Source of the DNA: Providencia sp. R33
GTDB lineage: Bacteria; Pseudomonadota; Gammaproteobacteria; Enterobacterales; Enterobacteriaceae
Reading direction: 5' to 3'
Length of the DNA stretch: 64,000 nucleotides
Assembly (NCBI RefSeq): GCF_019343475.1
Contig: NZ_CP072453.1
Location: 434,001 to 498,000, forward strand
Shown here: piece after piece, positions 33,899-43,020 of the stretch
Position numbering within the stretch: the first letter of the stretch is position 1
Layout of the letters: each line of letters opens with the position of its first letter
Translations under genes and position numbers: made by a program
The notes under the pieces: generated by a model
What the model was told of the DNA's origin: nothing
The model's database searches: none
The model's input: only the letters and a program-made list of their open reading frames with translations

Positions 33899-35803
33899 AT
33901 GGATAAGCAGAAGAAGTTAGATGTTATCTGTATGGGCCGTATTGCCGTTGACCTATACGGACAACAGATAGGTTCTCGTTTAGAAGATATGAGCACGTTT
34001 GCCAAATATTTAGGTGGCTCATCAGGTAACGTTGCATTCGGTACAGCAATACAAGGTTTGAAATCATCAATGCTAGCCCGTGTAGGGGATGAACATATGG
34101 GGCGCTTTTTACGTGAAGAATTACAACGCGTAGGATGCGATACCAGCCATCTGATTACGGACAAAGACAGATTAACCGCATTAGTGATCTTAGGGATCAA
34201 AGACCAAGATACTTTTCCGCTGATTTTCTACCGTGATAATTGTGCCGACATGGCCATAACACCAGATGATTTCACGGAAGACTATATTGCCTCTTCCCGT
34301 TGCTTAGCGATCACAGGTACGCATTTATCGAACCCAAAAACCCGTGCTGCGGTGTTAAAAGCGCTGGAATATGCGAAACGCAATAATGTGAAAACCGCGA
34401 TTGATATCGATTACCGACCGGTGTTATGGGGGTTAACCTCTTTGGGTGATGGCGAAACGCGCTTTATTGCCTCAGACAGTGTGACGCAGCAACTGCAAGA
34501 AGTATTATCGATGTTTGACCTGATTGTGGGAACTGAAGAGGAGTTTCACATTGCAGGGGGAACGACGGACACCATCCAAGCACTAAAAAATATCCGCAAA
34601 TTAACGGATGCTGAATTAGTGTGTAAACGCGGCTCATTAGGCTGTTCAGTATTTAGTGGGACTATCCCAGAGACATTAGACGAAGGCATTACAGTGCACG
34701 GTGTTAGAGTCGACGTCCTTAACGTGTTAGGTGCAGGTGATGCGTTTATGTCTGGCCTATTGAGGGGCTATCTGAATGGTGATGGTTGGGAAAAAGCCTG
34801 TGCTTACGCCAATGCGTGTGGCGCTCTAGTGGTTTCACGCCACGGCTGTGCGCCAGCAATGCCAACGAAGGTTGAGTTGGATAACTACCTTGAGCGCGCC
34901 GCGGCTGTGCCACGTCCTGACCTCGACCCAGTATTAAACCACTTACACCGTGTGACGACACGCGGCACACAATGGAACGAACTTTGTGTGATGGCATTTG
35001 ACCACCGCATTCAATTTGTGGATATGGCGCGTACTGCTGGAGCAGATATTTCCTGTATCCCGCATCTGAAAAAACTGATTTTCCGCGCCAGTCTTGAAGT
35101 GTCGCAAGAAGCGAATTTACAAGGCAAAGCGGGTTTACTGTGTGACAGTACTTTTGGGCAAGATGTGCTCAACGACGTAACAGGGCGTGGCTGGTGGATT
35201 GGCCGTCCAATCGAGTTACCTGCATCAAGACCATTGTGCTTAGAACATGGCAATATCGGTTCACAGCTGATTAGCTGGCCGAAAGAGCATATCGTGAAAT
35301 GTTTGGTGTTCTTCCACCCAGAAGACAATCACCCGCTGCGCTTAGAGCAAGAAAAAACCGTGCAAGAGGTGTACAGCGCATGTTGCCAATCGGGCCATGA
35401 ATTATTGCTTGAAGTGATTTTACCTGCGGATATGGAACGCACTGACGAGCTGTATTTACGTGCTATCAAACGCTTCTATAACTTAGGCATTAAACCCGAT
35501 TGGTGGAAGCTGCCACCGTTGCAAGCCGAAAATTGGGATGCGGTGGATGTCTTAATTCAAGAGCGAGACCCGTATTGCCGCGGCGTAGTGTTATTAGGGC
35601 TAGATGCGCCGCAAGATGAGCTGCAAGCAGGCTTTAATGCCGCCGCAGGCAAATCAATCGTTAAAGGATTCGCAGTGGGTCGTACGTTATTCGGTAAACC
35701 TTCTTTAGAATGGATGAAAGGTGAGCTGAATGATGACGAGCTAGTGCAGAAAATTAAAACAAACTATTTAAACCTGATAGCCCTATGGCGTCAGCGTAAA
35801 TAA
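33899..35803 (+). CDS. iolC: IolC: 5-dehydro-2-deoxygluconokinase fused to DUF2090 aldolase-like domain
   Basis: 634-aa two-domain protein. Residues about 7-325 are a PfkB kinase (YLGGSSGNVAFG substrate loop; catalytic NVLGAGDAFMSG). Residues about 330-630 are a DUF2090 TIM-barrel related to class I aldolases (VMAFDHRIQ; FHPEDN; KGFAVGRTLF). The two domains would phosphorylate 5-keto-2-deoxygluconate and then cleave it, covering the IolC and IolJ steps; no separate iolJ is seen in the cluster. GGGG lies 7-8 nt before the ATG. Confidence 0.93.
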   Translation: MDKQKKLDVICMGRIAVDLYGQQIGSRLEDMSTFAKYLGGSSGNVAFGTAIQGLKSSMLARVGDEHMGRFLREELQRVGCDTSHLITDKDRLTALVILGIKDQDTFPLIFYRDNCADMAITPDDFTEDYIASSRCLAITGTHLSNPKTRAAVLKALEYAKRNNVKTAIDIDYRPVLWGLTSLGDGETRFIASDSVTQQLQEVLSMFDLIVGTEEEFHIAGGTTDTIQALKNIRKLTDAELVCKRGSLGCSVFSGTIPETLDEGITVHGVRVDVLNVLGAGDAFMSGLLRGYLNGDGWEKACAYANACGALVVSRHGCAPAMPTKVELDNYLERAAAVPRPDLDPVLNHLHRVTTRGTQWNELCVMAFDHRIQFVDMARTAGADISCIPHLKKLIFRASLEVSQEANLQGKAGLLCDSTFGQDVLNDVTGRGWWIGRPIELPASRPLCLEHGNIGSQLISWPKEHIVKCLVFFHPEDNHPLRLEQEKTVQEVYSACCQSGHELLLEVILPADMERTDELYLRAIKRFYNLGIKPDWWKLPPLQAENWDAVDVLIQERDPYCRGVVLLGLDAPQDELQAGFNAAAGKSIVKGFAVGRTLFGKPSLEWMKGELNDDELVQKIKTNYLNLIALWRQRK

Positions 35804-35833
35804 TATCCCTCTTACCTACACAGGAGCTTCATC

Positions 35834-36727
35834 ATGGCAATCCAACTTGGTATTAACCCTTTGACATGGACCAATGATGATTTACCCACTCTGGGGGCGG
35901 AAACGTCACTAGAAACTTGTTTGACCGAAGGCCGTCAGGCAGGGTTTGCTGGCTTTGAATTGGGGAATAAATTCCCACGTAAAGCCGATGTTTTAGGGCC
36001 AATTTTAAAACAGCACGACTTACAATTAGTTTCTGGCTGGTATTCGGGTGAGTTATTAACTCGCAGCGTAGAAGAAGAAATTGAAGCTGTGCAAGGTCAC
36101 TTAGCGTTATTGCGTGATCTCGGTGCCAAAGTGATGGTGTTTGCCGAGGTTACCCATTGTATTCATGGTGATCAAAACAAACCCGTGCATATGCGCCCAC
36201 TGTTCCCTGCGGATAAATGGGAAGAATATGGTAAAAAACTGACGGAATTTGCGAAATATACGTTATCTCAAGGCGTTAAAATTGCTTACCATCACCATAT
36301 GGGTACGGTGATCGAATCGGCTGAAGATGTCGATAACCTAATGAAATATACGGGTGATGAAGTCGGTTTATTGCTTGATACAGGTCACTTAACATTTGCA
36401 GGGGCAGACCCAGTAGAAGTCGCGAAACGTTGGGCAAAACGCATCAACCACGTGCACTGCAAAGACGTGCGTGCTGATGTGCTCAATGATGTGAAAAACC
36501 GCAAAACGAGTTTCTTAGATGCGGTACTGGCAGGGGTCTTTACCGTACCGGGTGATGGCTGTGTTAACTACCCAGAAGTTTTCAAAGTATTGAAAAATAG
36601 CCAATATGAAAATGGTTGGTTAGTGGTAGAAGCGGAGCAAGACCCGGCAATTGCGCATCCACTGACGTATGCGACTTTAGGCTATAACAATTTACACAAG
36701 TTAGCGAAAGACGCAGGCCTCATCTAA
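35834..36727 (+). CDS. iolE: Inosose dehydratase IolE
   Basis: Metal-dependent dehydratase converting 2-keto-myo-inositol to the trione. 297 aa; xylose-isomerase-like TIM barrel. Family blocks are seen: GINPLTWTNDDLP at the N-terminus, YHHHMGTVIES, LLLDTGHLTFAGADP, HVHCKDVR and VEAEQDP, containing the predicted Glu/Asp/His metal ligands. AGGAG lies 6-7 nt before the ATG. It follows iolC by 30 bp. Confidence 0.95.
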   Translation: MAIQLGINPLTWTNDDLPTLGAETSLETCLTEGRQAGFAGFELGNKFPRKADVLGPILKQHDLQLVSGWYSGELLTRSVEEEIEAVQGHLALLRDLGAKVMVFAEVTHCIHGDQNKPVHMRPLFPADKWEEYGKKLTEFAKYTLSQGVKIAYHHHMGTVIESAEDVDNLMKYTGDEVGLLLDTGHLTFAGADPVEVAKRWAKRINHVHCKDVRADVLNDVKNRKTSFLDAVLAGVFTVPGDGCVNYPEVFKVLKNSQYENGWLVVEAEQDPAIAHPLTYATLGYNNLHKLAKDAGLI

Positions 36728-36769
36728 ACCTTCGTCACATTTAAGTCTGTGATGTTGTGGGTCTCGTTT

Positions 36770-36810
36770 ACCATCCCTAGATATTGATTTGTGCGTTTCT
36801 AGGGATTGGT
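36770..36810 (+). terminator. Intercistronic hairpin between iolE and iolB
   Basis: ATCCCTAGA/TCTAGGGAT 9-bp stem (36773-36781 with 36798-36806), extended past a one-base bulge by ACC/GGT. No clear T-tract. It may attenuate or process the mRNA so that iolB is set differently from iolE. Confidence 0.45.
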
Positions 36811-36905
36811 ACTTTTGATCACAAACGCATATTAGATAGCGCTAAAAAGTTAATAAAATAGGTTGTGAGCAACGGTCATAACCCGAAAAAAGCTAGAGGA
36901 AAGTT

Positions 36906-37736
36906 ATGTCAAAATTACTGTCGAAATACCATGCTCCAGATGCACATAAGCGTACTCAGCATATCACGCCACAGATTGCCAACTGGGGATATGTACACTT
37001 TGATGTGTATGAACTGAAACAAGGTGAATCCATTTCTTTACCTGCATCTGAAAACGAAATGTGTTTGGTCTTAGTGGCAGGTAAGGCGACGATCAAAACG
37101 CCAGATCAAACGTTTGAAAATATTGGCGATCGCATGGATCCATTTGAGCGTAAAAAACCATATGCGGTGTATGTGACGGCGCAAGAATTTGCTGAAGTTA
37201 AAGCCGAAACGGCTCTGGAGCTCGCCGTTTGCAGTGCGAAAGGAAAAGGCACTTATCCAACCCGTTTAATTGGCCCTGATGATATTGGCGCAGAACAACG
37301 CGGTCATGGTTATAACAAACGTTATGTCCACAATATTTTGCCCGACGATAAAGCGGCAGACAGTTTATTAGTGGTGGAAGTATTTACGGATGAGGGATGC
37401 ACCAGTTCATACCCAAGCCATAAACATGATACCGATAATGAACCGAATGAAACCTATTTAGAAGAAACCTATTATCACCGTTTGAACCCATCCCAAGGTT
37501 TCTGTATGCAGCGTGTTTACACTGACGACCGTGAATTAGACGAATGTATGGCGGTGTATAATAAAGATGTGGTTATGGTGCCAAAAGGGTATCACCCAAT
37601 GGCAACTATGGCAGGCTACGATAACTACTATTTGAATGTGATGGCAGGGCCAACACGTAAGTGGTTATTTACATGGGAAAAAGACCATAATTGGGTCAAT
37701 AGTGACGTGTATGCCGCCAAGCACAAAGCGCAGTAA
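36906..37736 (+). CDS. iolB: 5-deoxy-glucuronate isomerase IolB
   Basis: Cupin-fold isomerase making 5-keto-2-deoxygluconate. 276 aa. The characteristic SYPSHKHDTDNEPNETYLEETYYHR block at about residues 176-200 carries metal-binding His and Glu residues, and MVPKGYHPMA follows. AGAGGA lies about 6 nt before the ATG. Last iol gene; separated from iolE by 178 bp with a hairpin. Confidence 0.96.
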   Translation: MSKLLSKYHAPDAHKRTQHITPQIANWGYVHFDVYELKQGESISLPASENEMCLVLVAGKATIKTPDQTFENIGDRMDPFERKKPYAVYVTAQEFAEVKAETALELAVCSAKGKGTYPTRLIGPDDIGAEQRGHGYNKRYVHNILPDDKAADSLLVVEVFTDEGCTSSYPSHKHDTDNEPNETYLEETYYHRLNPSQGFCMQRVYTDDRELDECMAVYNKDVVMVPKGYHPMATMAGYDNYYLNVMAGPTRKWLFTWEKDHNWVNSDVYAAKHKAQ

Positions 37737-37742
37737 GTTGTT

Positions 37743-37762
37743 ACCTGTAGTCACCTGTAGTC
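37743..37762. repeat. 10-bp tandem duplication
   Basis: ACCTGTAGTC occurs twice head to tail just after the iolB stop. Short slippage-type repeat with no evident function. Confidence 0.6.
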
Positions 37763-37801
37763 GTGAATAAAGTTAAAAGCACCAAATCTGTTATCTATTT
37801 T

Positions 37802-37828
37802 GCCGGTAAATTATTTACCGGCTTTTTT
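37802..37828 (+). terminator. Rho-independent terminator after iolB
   Basis: GCCGGTAAAT/ATTTACCGGC stem followed by TTTTTT. It also lies just past the 3' end of the convergent oxidoreductase gene. Confidence 0.9.
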
Positions 37829-37836
37829 ATATGTAA

Positions 37837-38478
37837 TTAATAAGCCGCTGTAAATTGTTGGCGAATAAATTGGGCATTATTCACTTCATCAAGGATAGCA
37901 ACGGCAAAATCTTCCACAGAAATTTTCGCAGGCACATTGCCATTCATCAATAATTCAGTGCCACCTAAACGGAAGGTTTCTGTGCGTTCACCCGGTTCTA
38001 ACATGGCAGCAGGGGACACATAAGTCCAGTCAAGGGTATCGATAGTTTGCAACTGGTTTTTAAACTCACGCATGGCTTGTGCGCCAGGTTTAATTTCGGC
38101 TGGAAAATCAGGGGAGTCGATTAAATCCAAATTAGGGGCGATTTTTAAACTACCCGCGCCACCGACCACAATAAAGCGTTTTACCGAGGCTTTTTGTACC
38201 GCTTGCAAAATAGCGTTATTCCCTTTGACTGTATCTTGGTACAAGTTCGGATTTTGCCAGCCACCGTTGAATGCACTAATCACCACATCTTGGCCTTTCA
38301 GACGAGACGTTAGCCAAGCCACATCGGTAATATCCCCAGATTCAGTTATCAAATGAGCATGTTGTGGCAGGGTGTTGCTATGGCGAGAAATTGCAGTCAC
38401 TTGGTGATGGCGGCGCAGCGCTTCTGCAACTAATGCTTTTCCCACAAAACCGGTCGCACCAATGATCGATATTTTCAT
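37837..38478 (-). CDS. NAD(P)-binding SDR-like protein (YwnB/NmrA type)
   Basis: 213 aa with an N-terminal Rossmann motif GATGFVGKALV (residues 7-17), basic residue after beta-2 (AISRHSN, suggesting NADP preference) and VVGGAGSL. No Tyr-x3-Lys catalytic pair is obvious, as in atypical NmrA/YwnB-type members, which act as redox sensors or flavin/quinone reductases. It lies 130 bp downstream of the TetR gene on the same strand, so the pair may be co-regulated. Substrate unknown. Confidence 0.75.
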   Translation of the reverse strand: MKISIIGATGFVGKALVAEALRRHHQVTAISRHSNTLPQHAHLITESGDITDVAWLTSRLKGQDVVISAFNGGWQNPNLYQDTVKGNNAILQAVQKASVKRFIVVGGAGSLKIAPNLDLIDSPDFPAEIKPGAQAMREFKNQLQTIDTLDWTYVSPAAMLEPGERTETFRLGGTELLMNGNVPAKISVEDFAVAILDEVNNAQFIRQQFTAAY

Positions 38479-38607
38479 ACGGAACCCCTAGTGTGTGACA
38501 CACTGTTGTTTGATTGATTTTGTAAATATCATCTTATTAAAGTATAGGGCAGATTTATTCTCCGCGGAATGTACTTGGTGCGTTTTCTTGACATCATTCG
38601 CCAGTTT

Positions 38608-39249
38608 TTATGGGTGTAATACCTGTTTGCAAAGGGCAACGACTTGCTCTGTTCTTGCTTCGATTGTGGGTGTTAACCCCGCAGGGGAGAGCCCTAAGGA
38701 AATTTGCCTTAACGGTTCGGCGATGGCCATGGATAAGATTAAATCGCTGAGTACCACAAAATCTGCTTGTTTAATAAGCTGCTTTTCTTTATGGCGAACC
38801 AACCACTGCGTCAACAGTTGGCGGCTACGTTCTATGCCACTTTTTTGGTATTTATCGAGCAAAATGTGTTTTTGTTTGAAATCGGTTTGCAATAAACGAA
38901 AGAGCCCAACGGCTTCATAAGACAATACTTTTTGTGCAATTGCATTGATGTTTTGAGTGAGTAAGGCAAAAAAGTTATCAGTTGATTGTGCTTCTTGCTC
39001 AAACAGGGGAACAAAGCTGTCTGTCCAGCTCAAAATCACCATCTCAATTAACGTTTCGCGGTTATCAACAAAGCGGTAAATAGTCTTTTTCGCCACCCCT
39101 GCTCGTTTTGCCACTGTATCAATGGTGGTGGACAAGTAACCTTCCTCAAGGAGCGATTGTGCAGTGGCCTGAATAATTTTTTCTTTTAATTCAGCCTCAG
39201 GAACACTGGGTCTACCGCGTGTCGATTTGCTTGATTCATTTTTTTGCAT
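38608..39249 (-). CDS. TetR-family transcriptional repressor
   Basis: 213 aa. Residues about 14-65 form the TetR HTH (AELKEKIIQATAQSLLEEGY, TIDTVAKRAGVAKKTIYRFV). The C-terminal ligand domain is family-variable. Divergent from the PhlG-type hydrolase gene with a perfect 11-bp inverted repeat between them, the usual layout for a TetR repressor controlling its neighbour. In Pseudomonas the TetR protein PhlH controls phlG in the same way; the analogy is inference. Confidence 0.82.
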   Translation of the reverse strand: MQKNESSKSTRGRPSVPEAELKEKIIQATAQSLLEEGYLSTTIDTVAKRAGVAKKTIYRFVDNRETLIEMVILSWTDSFVPLFEQEAQSTDNFFALLTQNINAIAQKVLSYEAVGLFRLLQTDFKQKHILLDKYQKSGIERSRQLLTQWLVRHKEKQLIKQADFVVLSDLILSMAIAEPLRQISLGLSPAGLTPTIEARTEQVVALCKQVLHP

Positions 39250-39302
39250 AAATGGCGCTCTATTTTTTTGTACTTGACTTAGGCGTATTTTAGCTCAAAT
39301 AT

Positions 39303-39331
39303 AATTAGGAAACAAATAAAGTTTCCTAATT
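39303..39331. promoter_or_regulatory. Inverted repeat, putative TetR operator
   Basis: AATTAGGAAAC-N7-GTTTCCTAATT, perfect 11-bp arms. It lies 54 bp from the TetR start and ends 10 bp before the hydrolase ATG, so bound repressor would cover the hydrolase ribosome binding region and promoter. Confidence 0.75.
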
Positions 39332-39341
39332 GAGGTGAAAA

Positions 39342-40034
39342 ATGAAAACGAATACAGCTTGGGCCGTTGAAAATGTGAATGACTTACTGTTACCCGCACC
39401 ATTACGGTTAGAGATGGGGATTGAAAGGGATGAAAATGGGTTACTCACCGTTGCAGTCCGAACGGACTTACATAGTTGTAAAGGCCGAATGTTAGAGTGG
39501 TGGTTTACTTTTTTTGAAACGACGCAGCACATCCGCTGGTGGCACCCCCATGACCATGTCGCCCACCATGGCTGGGATGACAAATGGAAAAAAGGGGAGA
39601 GCTATATTGGTGCATCAATTCATGCGGTTGAATCATTAGGCGAAATTCCGCCTGTTGCGGCTAAATTGAAATTTCGCGAAGCCAGTGACTTTTTTGATTC
39701 GAACGCACTGAAACAAGCGATTGAAAACCAATCAATCTCAGGAGCCGTCTGCGCTTCAATTGGCTTTGGGGACAATGTGTTGATGGATGCCCAGGGCTAC
39801 CCTGTTGACGGCAGAATGATGCACATTACGCGAGACACTGAGTTTGGTTGCGTTTTGCGTAGCCGTTTTTTACTTGGTGCTTCATTGGCAGACCCTGTGA
39901 GTGAATTACCCGACAATATCGGCCTTGAATTAATGCGCCATTGCTATAACGAATTTACTTATTTATCGCGTTTCTTACCGTCATTATATTACGGGGAACA
40001 CGGGAACGATGAGAAAGCCCCTCTACCTTGGTAA
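39342..40034 (+). CDS. PhlG-like (DAPG hydrolase family) C-C hydrolase
   Basis: 230-aa protein of the DAPG-hydrolase PhiG fold, zinc-dependent enzymes that cut a carbon-carbon bond of acylated phloroglucinols. The hallmark block MLEWWFTFF...HIRWWHPHDHVAHHGWD at about residues 47-80 contains the Zn-binding His residues, and a later EFGCVLRSRFLLG supplies an expected Glu. GAGGTG lies 6 nt before the ATG. Likely degrades a polyketide-like or phenolic toxin; the substrate is unknown. Controlled by the divergent TetR gene. Confidence 0.8.
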   Translation: MKTNTAWAVENVNDLLLPAPLRLEMGIERDENGLLTVAVRTDLHSCKGRMLEWWFTFFETTQHIRWWHPHDHVAHHGWDDKWKKGESYIGASIHAVESLGEIPPVAAKLKFREASDFFDSNALKQAIENQSISGAVCASIGFGDNVLMDAQGYPVDGRMMHITRDTEFGCVLRSRFLLGASLADPVSELPDNIGLELMRHCYNEFTYLSRFLPSLYYGEHGNDEKAPLPW

Positions 40035-40043
40035 ACGAAGCTG

Positions 40044-40070
40044 CCGTGGGAAATTAGCTTTTTTCCACGG
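40044..40070. terminator. Convergent terminator
   Basis: CCGTGGGAAA/TTTTCCACGG stem overlapping the 3' end of the FUSC-type gene; T-run within and after the stem. Confidence 0.75.
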
Positions 40071-41073
40071 TTTGCTCAGGTGTGTTTCCCTCGCGGAATA
40101 ACTTCAAAATAATACTCGTCACAATGGCAATTACACCGCCTAATGCCGTTTCCAATACGCGGTCGAACAGTAATTCATAAGTTGGGTGCCGCCAATACAC
40201 CACTTGTTCAAGCACGGAGAGTATTAAACTTGTCACAACAAAAGTCATAAACGTATATCCGTGGTGAAAACTCATTGGCATTAAAAATGCAAAAACCACC
40301 ATCGCAATTAACCCGATATACGGCATGAGTGGGGTATTAAATAAAAAATAGAGTAATAAAACAGAAATCAGACTGCCTAAGACTCTCTGCAAGGTAATCT
40401 TAATAATGCTTTGTGATTTGGGATGTAAAACAAATACAAAGGTCAGCAGTGTCCAATAAAAGTGCCCAAGGTCGATAAAACGAGGGATCGCAAGCGCGAG
40501 CAGTAATCCCAGTGCATAGGTCATTGACCGAGGGATAATATTTTTACGCAAGGTAAATAAATTACGTTCCACTAAGGCGCTGGTGATCACACTGTGGCGT
40601 GTCATTTTATGGCTAAGAACATAATAGGTAATCAGTGTCACAGCACTGCCAATAATAAAGCCTAGCGCTAAGCTTTTGGATATATCTGGCAAAATCGTCC
40701 CAATTGTTGACATGATAATCATAAATTTCATGGTTAAATCCATGGCGGGGTCGGTGCCGTACAATTGGTAATAAATGAACGAGAAGATGGCAAGGTAAAT
40801 ATAAAAAGGAATACCAAGGCGTAGGGTATCACCGATGAAAATCGCCACTAAGATCATCAGTAAACAAAACGCGGTATAAGCATAATTTTTATACTCTTTC
40901 GCCGCATTGAATAAATTAAAGGAATATAAGGTTGAGAAGGCTGCCCACATGGCAGCTTGTGCGTCTAAAATCGCAAAAGCTGTTGCCGCACTGAAAAACA
41001 TGCAACTGGTAAAGATAATCCCATCGTGAATAGCTGGAAACGTTCTCATAATACGACGCTCACAAATCGACAT
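40054..41073 (-). CDS. FUSC-family inner-membrane protein
   Basis: 339 aa with about ten hydrophobic helices in two blocks of five. The first block starts FPAIHDGIIFTSCMFFSAATAFAI. This fits FusC/AaeB-like membrane domains, which are linked to export of aromatic or weak acids. No large cytoplasmic domain is present, so it is a short member. The start is uncertain: ATG at 41073, or the ATG eight codons later (41049) with GAG 9 nt upstream. Proximity to a phenolic hydrolase is suggestive only. Confidence 0.7.
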   Translation of the reverse strand: MSICERRIMRTFPAIHDGIIFTSCMFFSAATAFAILDAQAAMWAAFSTLYSFNLFNAAKEYKNYAYTAFCLLMILVAIFIGDTLRLGIPFYIYLAIFSFIYYQLYGTDPAMDLTMKFMIIMSTIGTILPDISKSLALGFIIGSAVTLITYYVLSHKMTRHSVITSALVERNLFTLRKNIIPRSMTYALGLLLALAIPRFIDLGHFYWTLLTFVFVLHPKSQSIIKITLQRVLGSLISVLLLYFLFNTPLMPYIGLIAMVVFAFLMPMSFHHGYTFMTFVVTSLILSVLEQVVYWRHPTYELLFDRVLETALGGVIAIVTSIILKLFREGNTPEQTVEKS

Positions 41074-41257
41074 TTAACTTATTAATTATTAAAGTAATTA
41101 AATAATAAGCCTCATAGGATTACAAGGGGAAATACGCATTTTGTCAGATTGGAAATAAATGTTATTGCCCAAGCAAAGTCGAGGTAACTTCTGTTTTTAT
41201 ATAGCAAAAAAGGCATAATAGGCAAAGAGCAGTCGTAACAATCATAAAGGTAAAAAA

Positions 41258-41878
41258 ATGCAAATAATCAATCCTCATGATTTTGTTTGGGTCGGCAGTA
41301 ATGAAGACGTCGAGATAGAATCACTTCCCGAATGGGTTGGCGCACAGTGGAATAGCAAACTGCCACTGACGGTGTACCGTGACAAAGCAGAAGACGGTAG
41401 CGTGACGGTTGCAATACGGGGTATCAAGCCGCATCAACGTGTTACGACACAAATTAAAAAATCAGCAATCACCCACATCATGAATGTGGAATCATTGGTG
41501 GCTGATTCCGTTGAATTGCAGCGATCGATGTTTATTGCATTGCCGCCAGTACAGGTTTTATGGTTGATTTCACAAACTAAATGGCCGTGGAAATGGGGTG
41601 TAGCGGGGAGCTGCGCTTATACATTGGCAACGGATATTCAAAGCATGCTGTCCGATTGTGACCTCGATGTGGTGCTACGCTGCCCAACACGCCATAAAAA
41701 AGAAGATTTTGCCGAATTTGCCATCAAAGCCAATACGCCTTATTGTCCTATCGACATCCATGTGGAAACGCCGAAAGGCGGTTTTTCATTAGCTGAGTGG
41801 TTTAAAAATGACCAAGTTACATTGCATACACCACAAGGTGATGTGATGACAGCAGATCCGTGGGATGAAACGCTTTAA
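41258..41878 (+). CDS. mdcG: MdcG-type phosphoribosyl-dephospho-CoA transferase, orphan
   Basis: 206 aa, matching MdcG, which attaches the triphosphoribosyl-dephospho-CoA prosthetic group to the acyl carrier subunit of malonate decarboxylase. Nucleotidyltransferase motif WGVAGSCAYTLATD...SDCDLDVVLR with the two Asp metal ligands at about residues 132-140 is typical. No other mdc gene is in the window. AAAGG lies 7-9 nt before the ATG. It may serve an operon elsewhere or a different acyl carrier. Confidence 0.85.
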   Translation: MQIINPHDFVWVGSNEDVEIESLPEWVGAQWNSKLPLTVYRDKAEDGSVTVAIRGIKPHQRVTTQIKKSAITHIMNVESLVADSVELQRSMFIALPPVQVLWLISQTKWPWKWGVAGSCAYTLATDIQSMLSDCDLDVVLRCPTRHKKEDFAEFAIKANTPYCPIDIHVETPKGGFSLAEWFKNDQVTLHTPQGDVMTADPWDETL

Positions 41879-41990
41879 ATTGCGGTTGTCGTAAAAATGC
41901 ACGCCGCTCGTTTGTTTATTGAACATATTGTTTAATAATTAATTTTGATGTTCGTGCAGGTGATTTTTTACCGAACAATAATCGCTTGAA

Positions 41991-42022
41991 AATAGCGCAG
42001 AGGGAAAAGGCTCTGCGCTATT
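41991..42022. terminator. Bidirectional terminator between mdcG and the GST gene
   Basis: AATAGCGCAGAG/CTCTGCGCTATT perfect 12-bp stem with an 8-nt loop and A/T runs on both sides. Confidence 0.9.
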
Positions 42023-42024
42023 TT

Positions 42025-42654
42025 TTAATGTTTGATATGGGGCTCTTGAATGCCAGCTTGTCGCCATTCTTGCATCGCAGGCAAGCTTAGCATACGAGCT
42101 ATCCATTGTTGCGCCGCGGCATTGACGGGGAGCTGGTAACTGTGGATACGAAATGCGACAGGGGCATAAAACGCATCTACCGCAGTAAATTTATTCCCTG
42201 CCAGCCAAGGGCCGCCAAATTTATCCAGCCCTTCTTGCCACAACTGTGAAATTCGATCGATGTCCGCCTGTAATTCGCGAGAGATATCGGTTAATGGCGC
42301 ATTGCGAGACACATCCATTGGGCATTGTTGGCGTAATACAGTGAAACCTGAGTGCATTTCAGCGCTGGCGCTACGTGCCCAAGCCCTTGCTGTACGGTCT
42401 GTTGGCCACACTTGCGGGTAATCTTCCGACACATACTCACAAATCGCTAAAGAGTCCCAAACGGTCTGTTTTCCATCCACTAAACAAGGGACTAACCCCG
42501 TCGGAGAAAAACGGCTAAATTTATCATGGCTACTTTTACCACTTTCAAAAAAGCAGATATTTTCCTCAAAAGGGATTTGCAGCGTTTTTAATAAAACCCA
42601 AGGACGTAATGACCAAGAAGAGTAATTTTTGTTCGCAATCCAAAGTGTGTACAT
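42025..42654 (-). CDS. Glutathione S-transferase
   Basis: 209 aa. The N-terminal thioredoxin-like domain contains NKNYSSWSLRPWVLL, where serines 12-13 sit at the glutathione-activating position, and the DSLAICEYVSE glutathione-binding segment. The C-terminal helical domain has AGNKFTAVDAFYAPV. AGG lies 6-8 nt before the ATG. Related to maleylacetoacetate-isomerase-like and YfcF-like enzymes; electrophile detoxification is likely, substrate unknown. Confidence 0.9.
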   Translation of the reverse strand: MYTLWIANKNYSSWSLRPWVLLKTLQIPFEENICFFESGKSSHDKFSRFSPTGLVPCLVDGKQTVWDSLAICEYVSEDYPQVWPTDRTARAWARSASAEMHSGFTVLRQQCPMDVSRNAPLTDISRELQADIDRISQLWQEGLDKFGGPWLAGNKFTAVDAFYAPVAFRIHSYQLPVNAAAQQWIARMLSLPAMQEWRQAGIQEPHIKH

Positions 42655-43020
42655 AGGTCAACCTGCTAATAAGAAAAGAGGAACACAGAGAATACCAATG
42701 TAAAAGGAATAGAGTGGGTCTACAAATGTTTTTTATCGTAAAAAAGAATATAACGAATAAGAATAAGATAGAATTAATAATACTATCAAAAAAGAAATTG
42801 CCACAGTGATTTACAAAACTGGAAAAAACTTTATTCAAATTTTATTATTTAATATAGACAAAAAGGAATAATAAACTATTTTTTATAATGGTGATCGTAT
42901 TTGAATATCTTCAACAAAATATTTGTTTAACTTTGGGATAGGAATAAAATTAATTTCACCTTATGATTATTACGGCTTAGTTAATTAAATATCACCTTAA
43001 TCTCTAACTGGTTTTTTATC
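42655..43020. other. AT-rich intergenic region before yceJ
   Basis: 366 bp between divergent genes; no credible ORF. Expected to hold both promoters; no known operator recognised. Confidence 0.5.

Noticed and set aside
42566..42838. 90-codon hydrophobic ORF overlapping the GST start region
   Set aside because: Overlaps a clear gene and its promoter; hydrophobicity reflects T-rich DNA.
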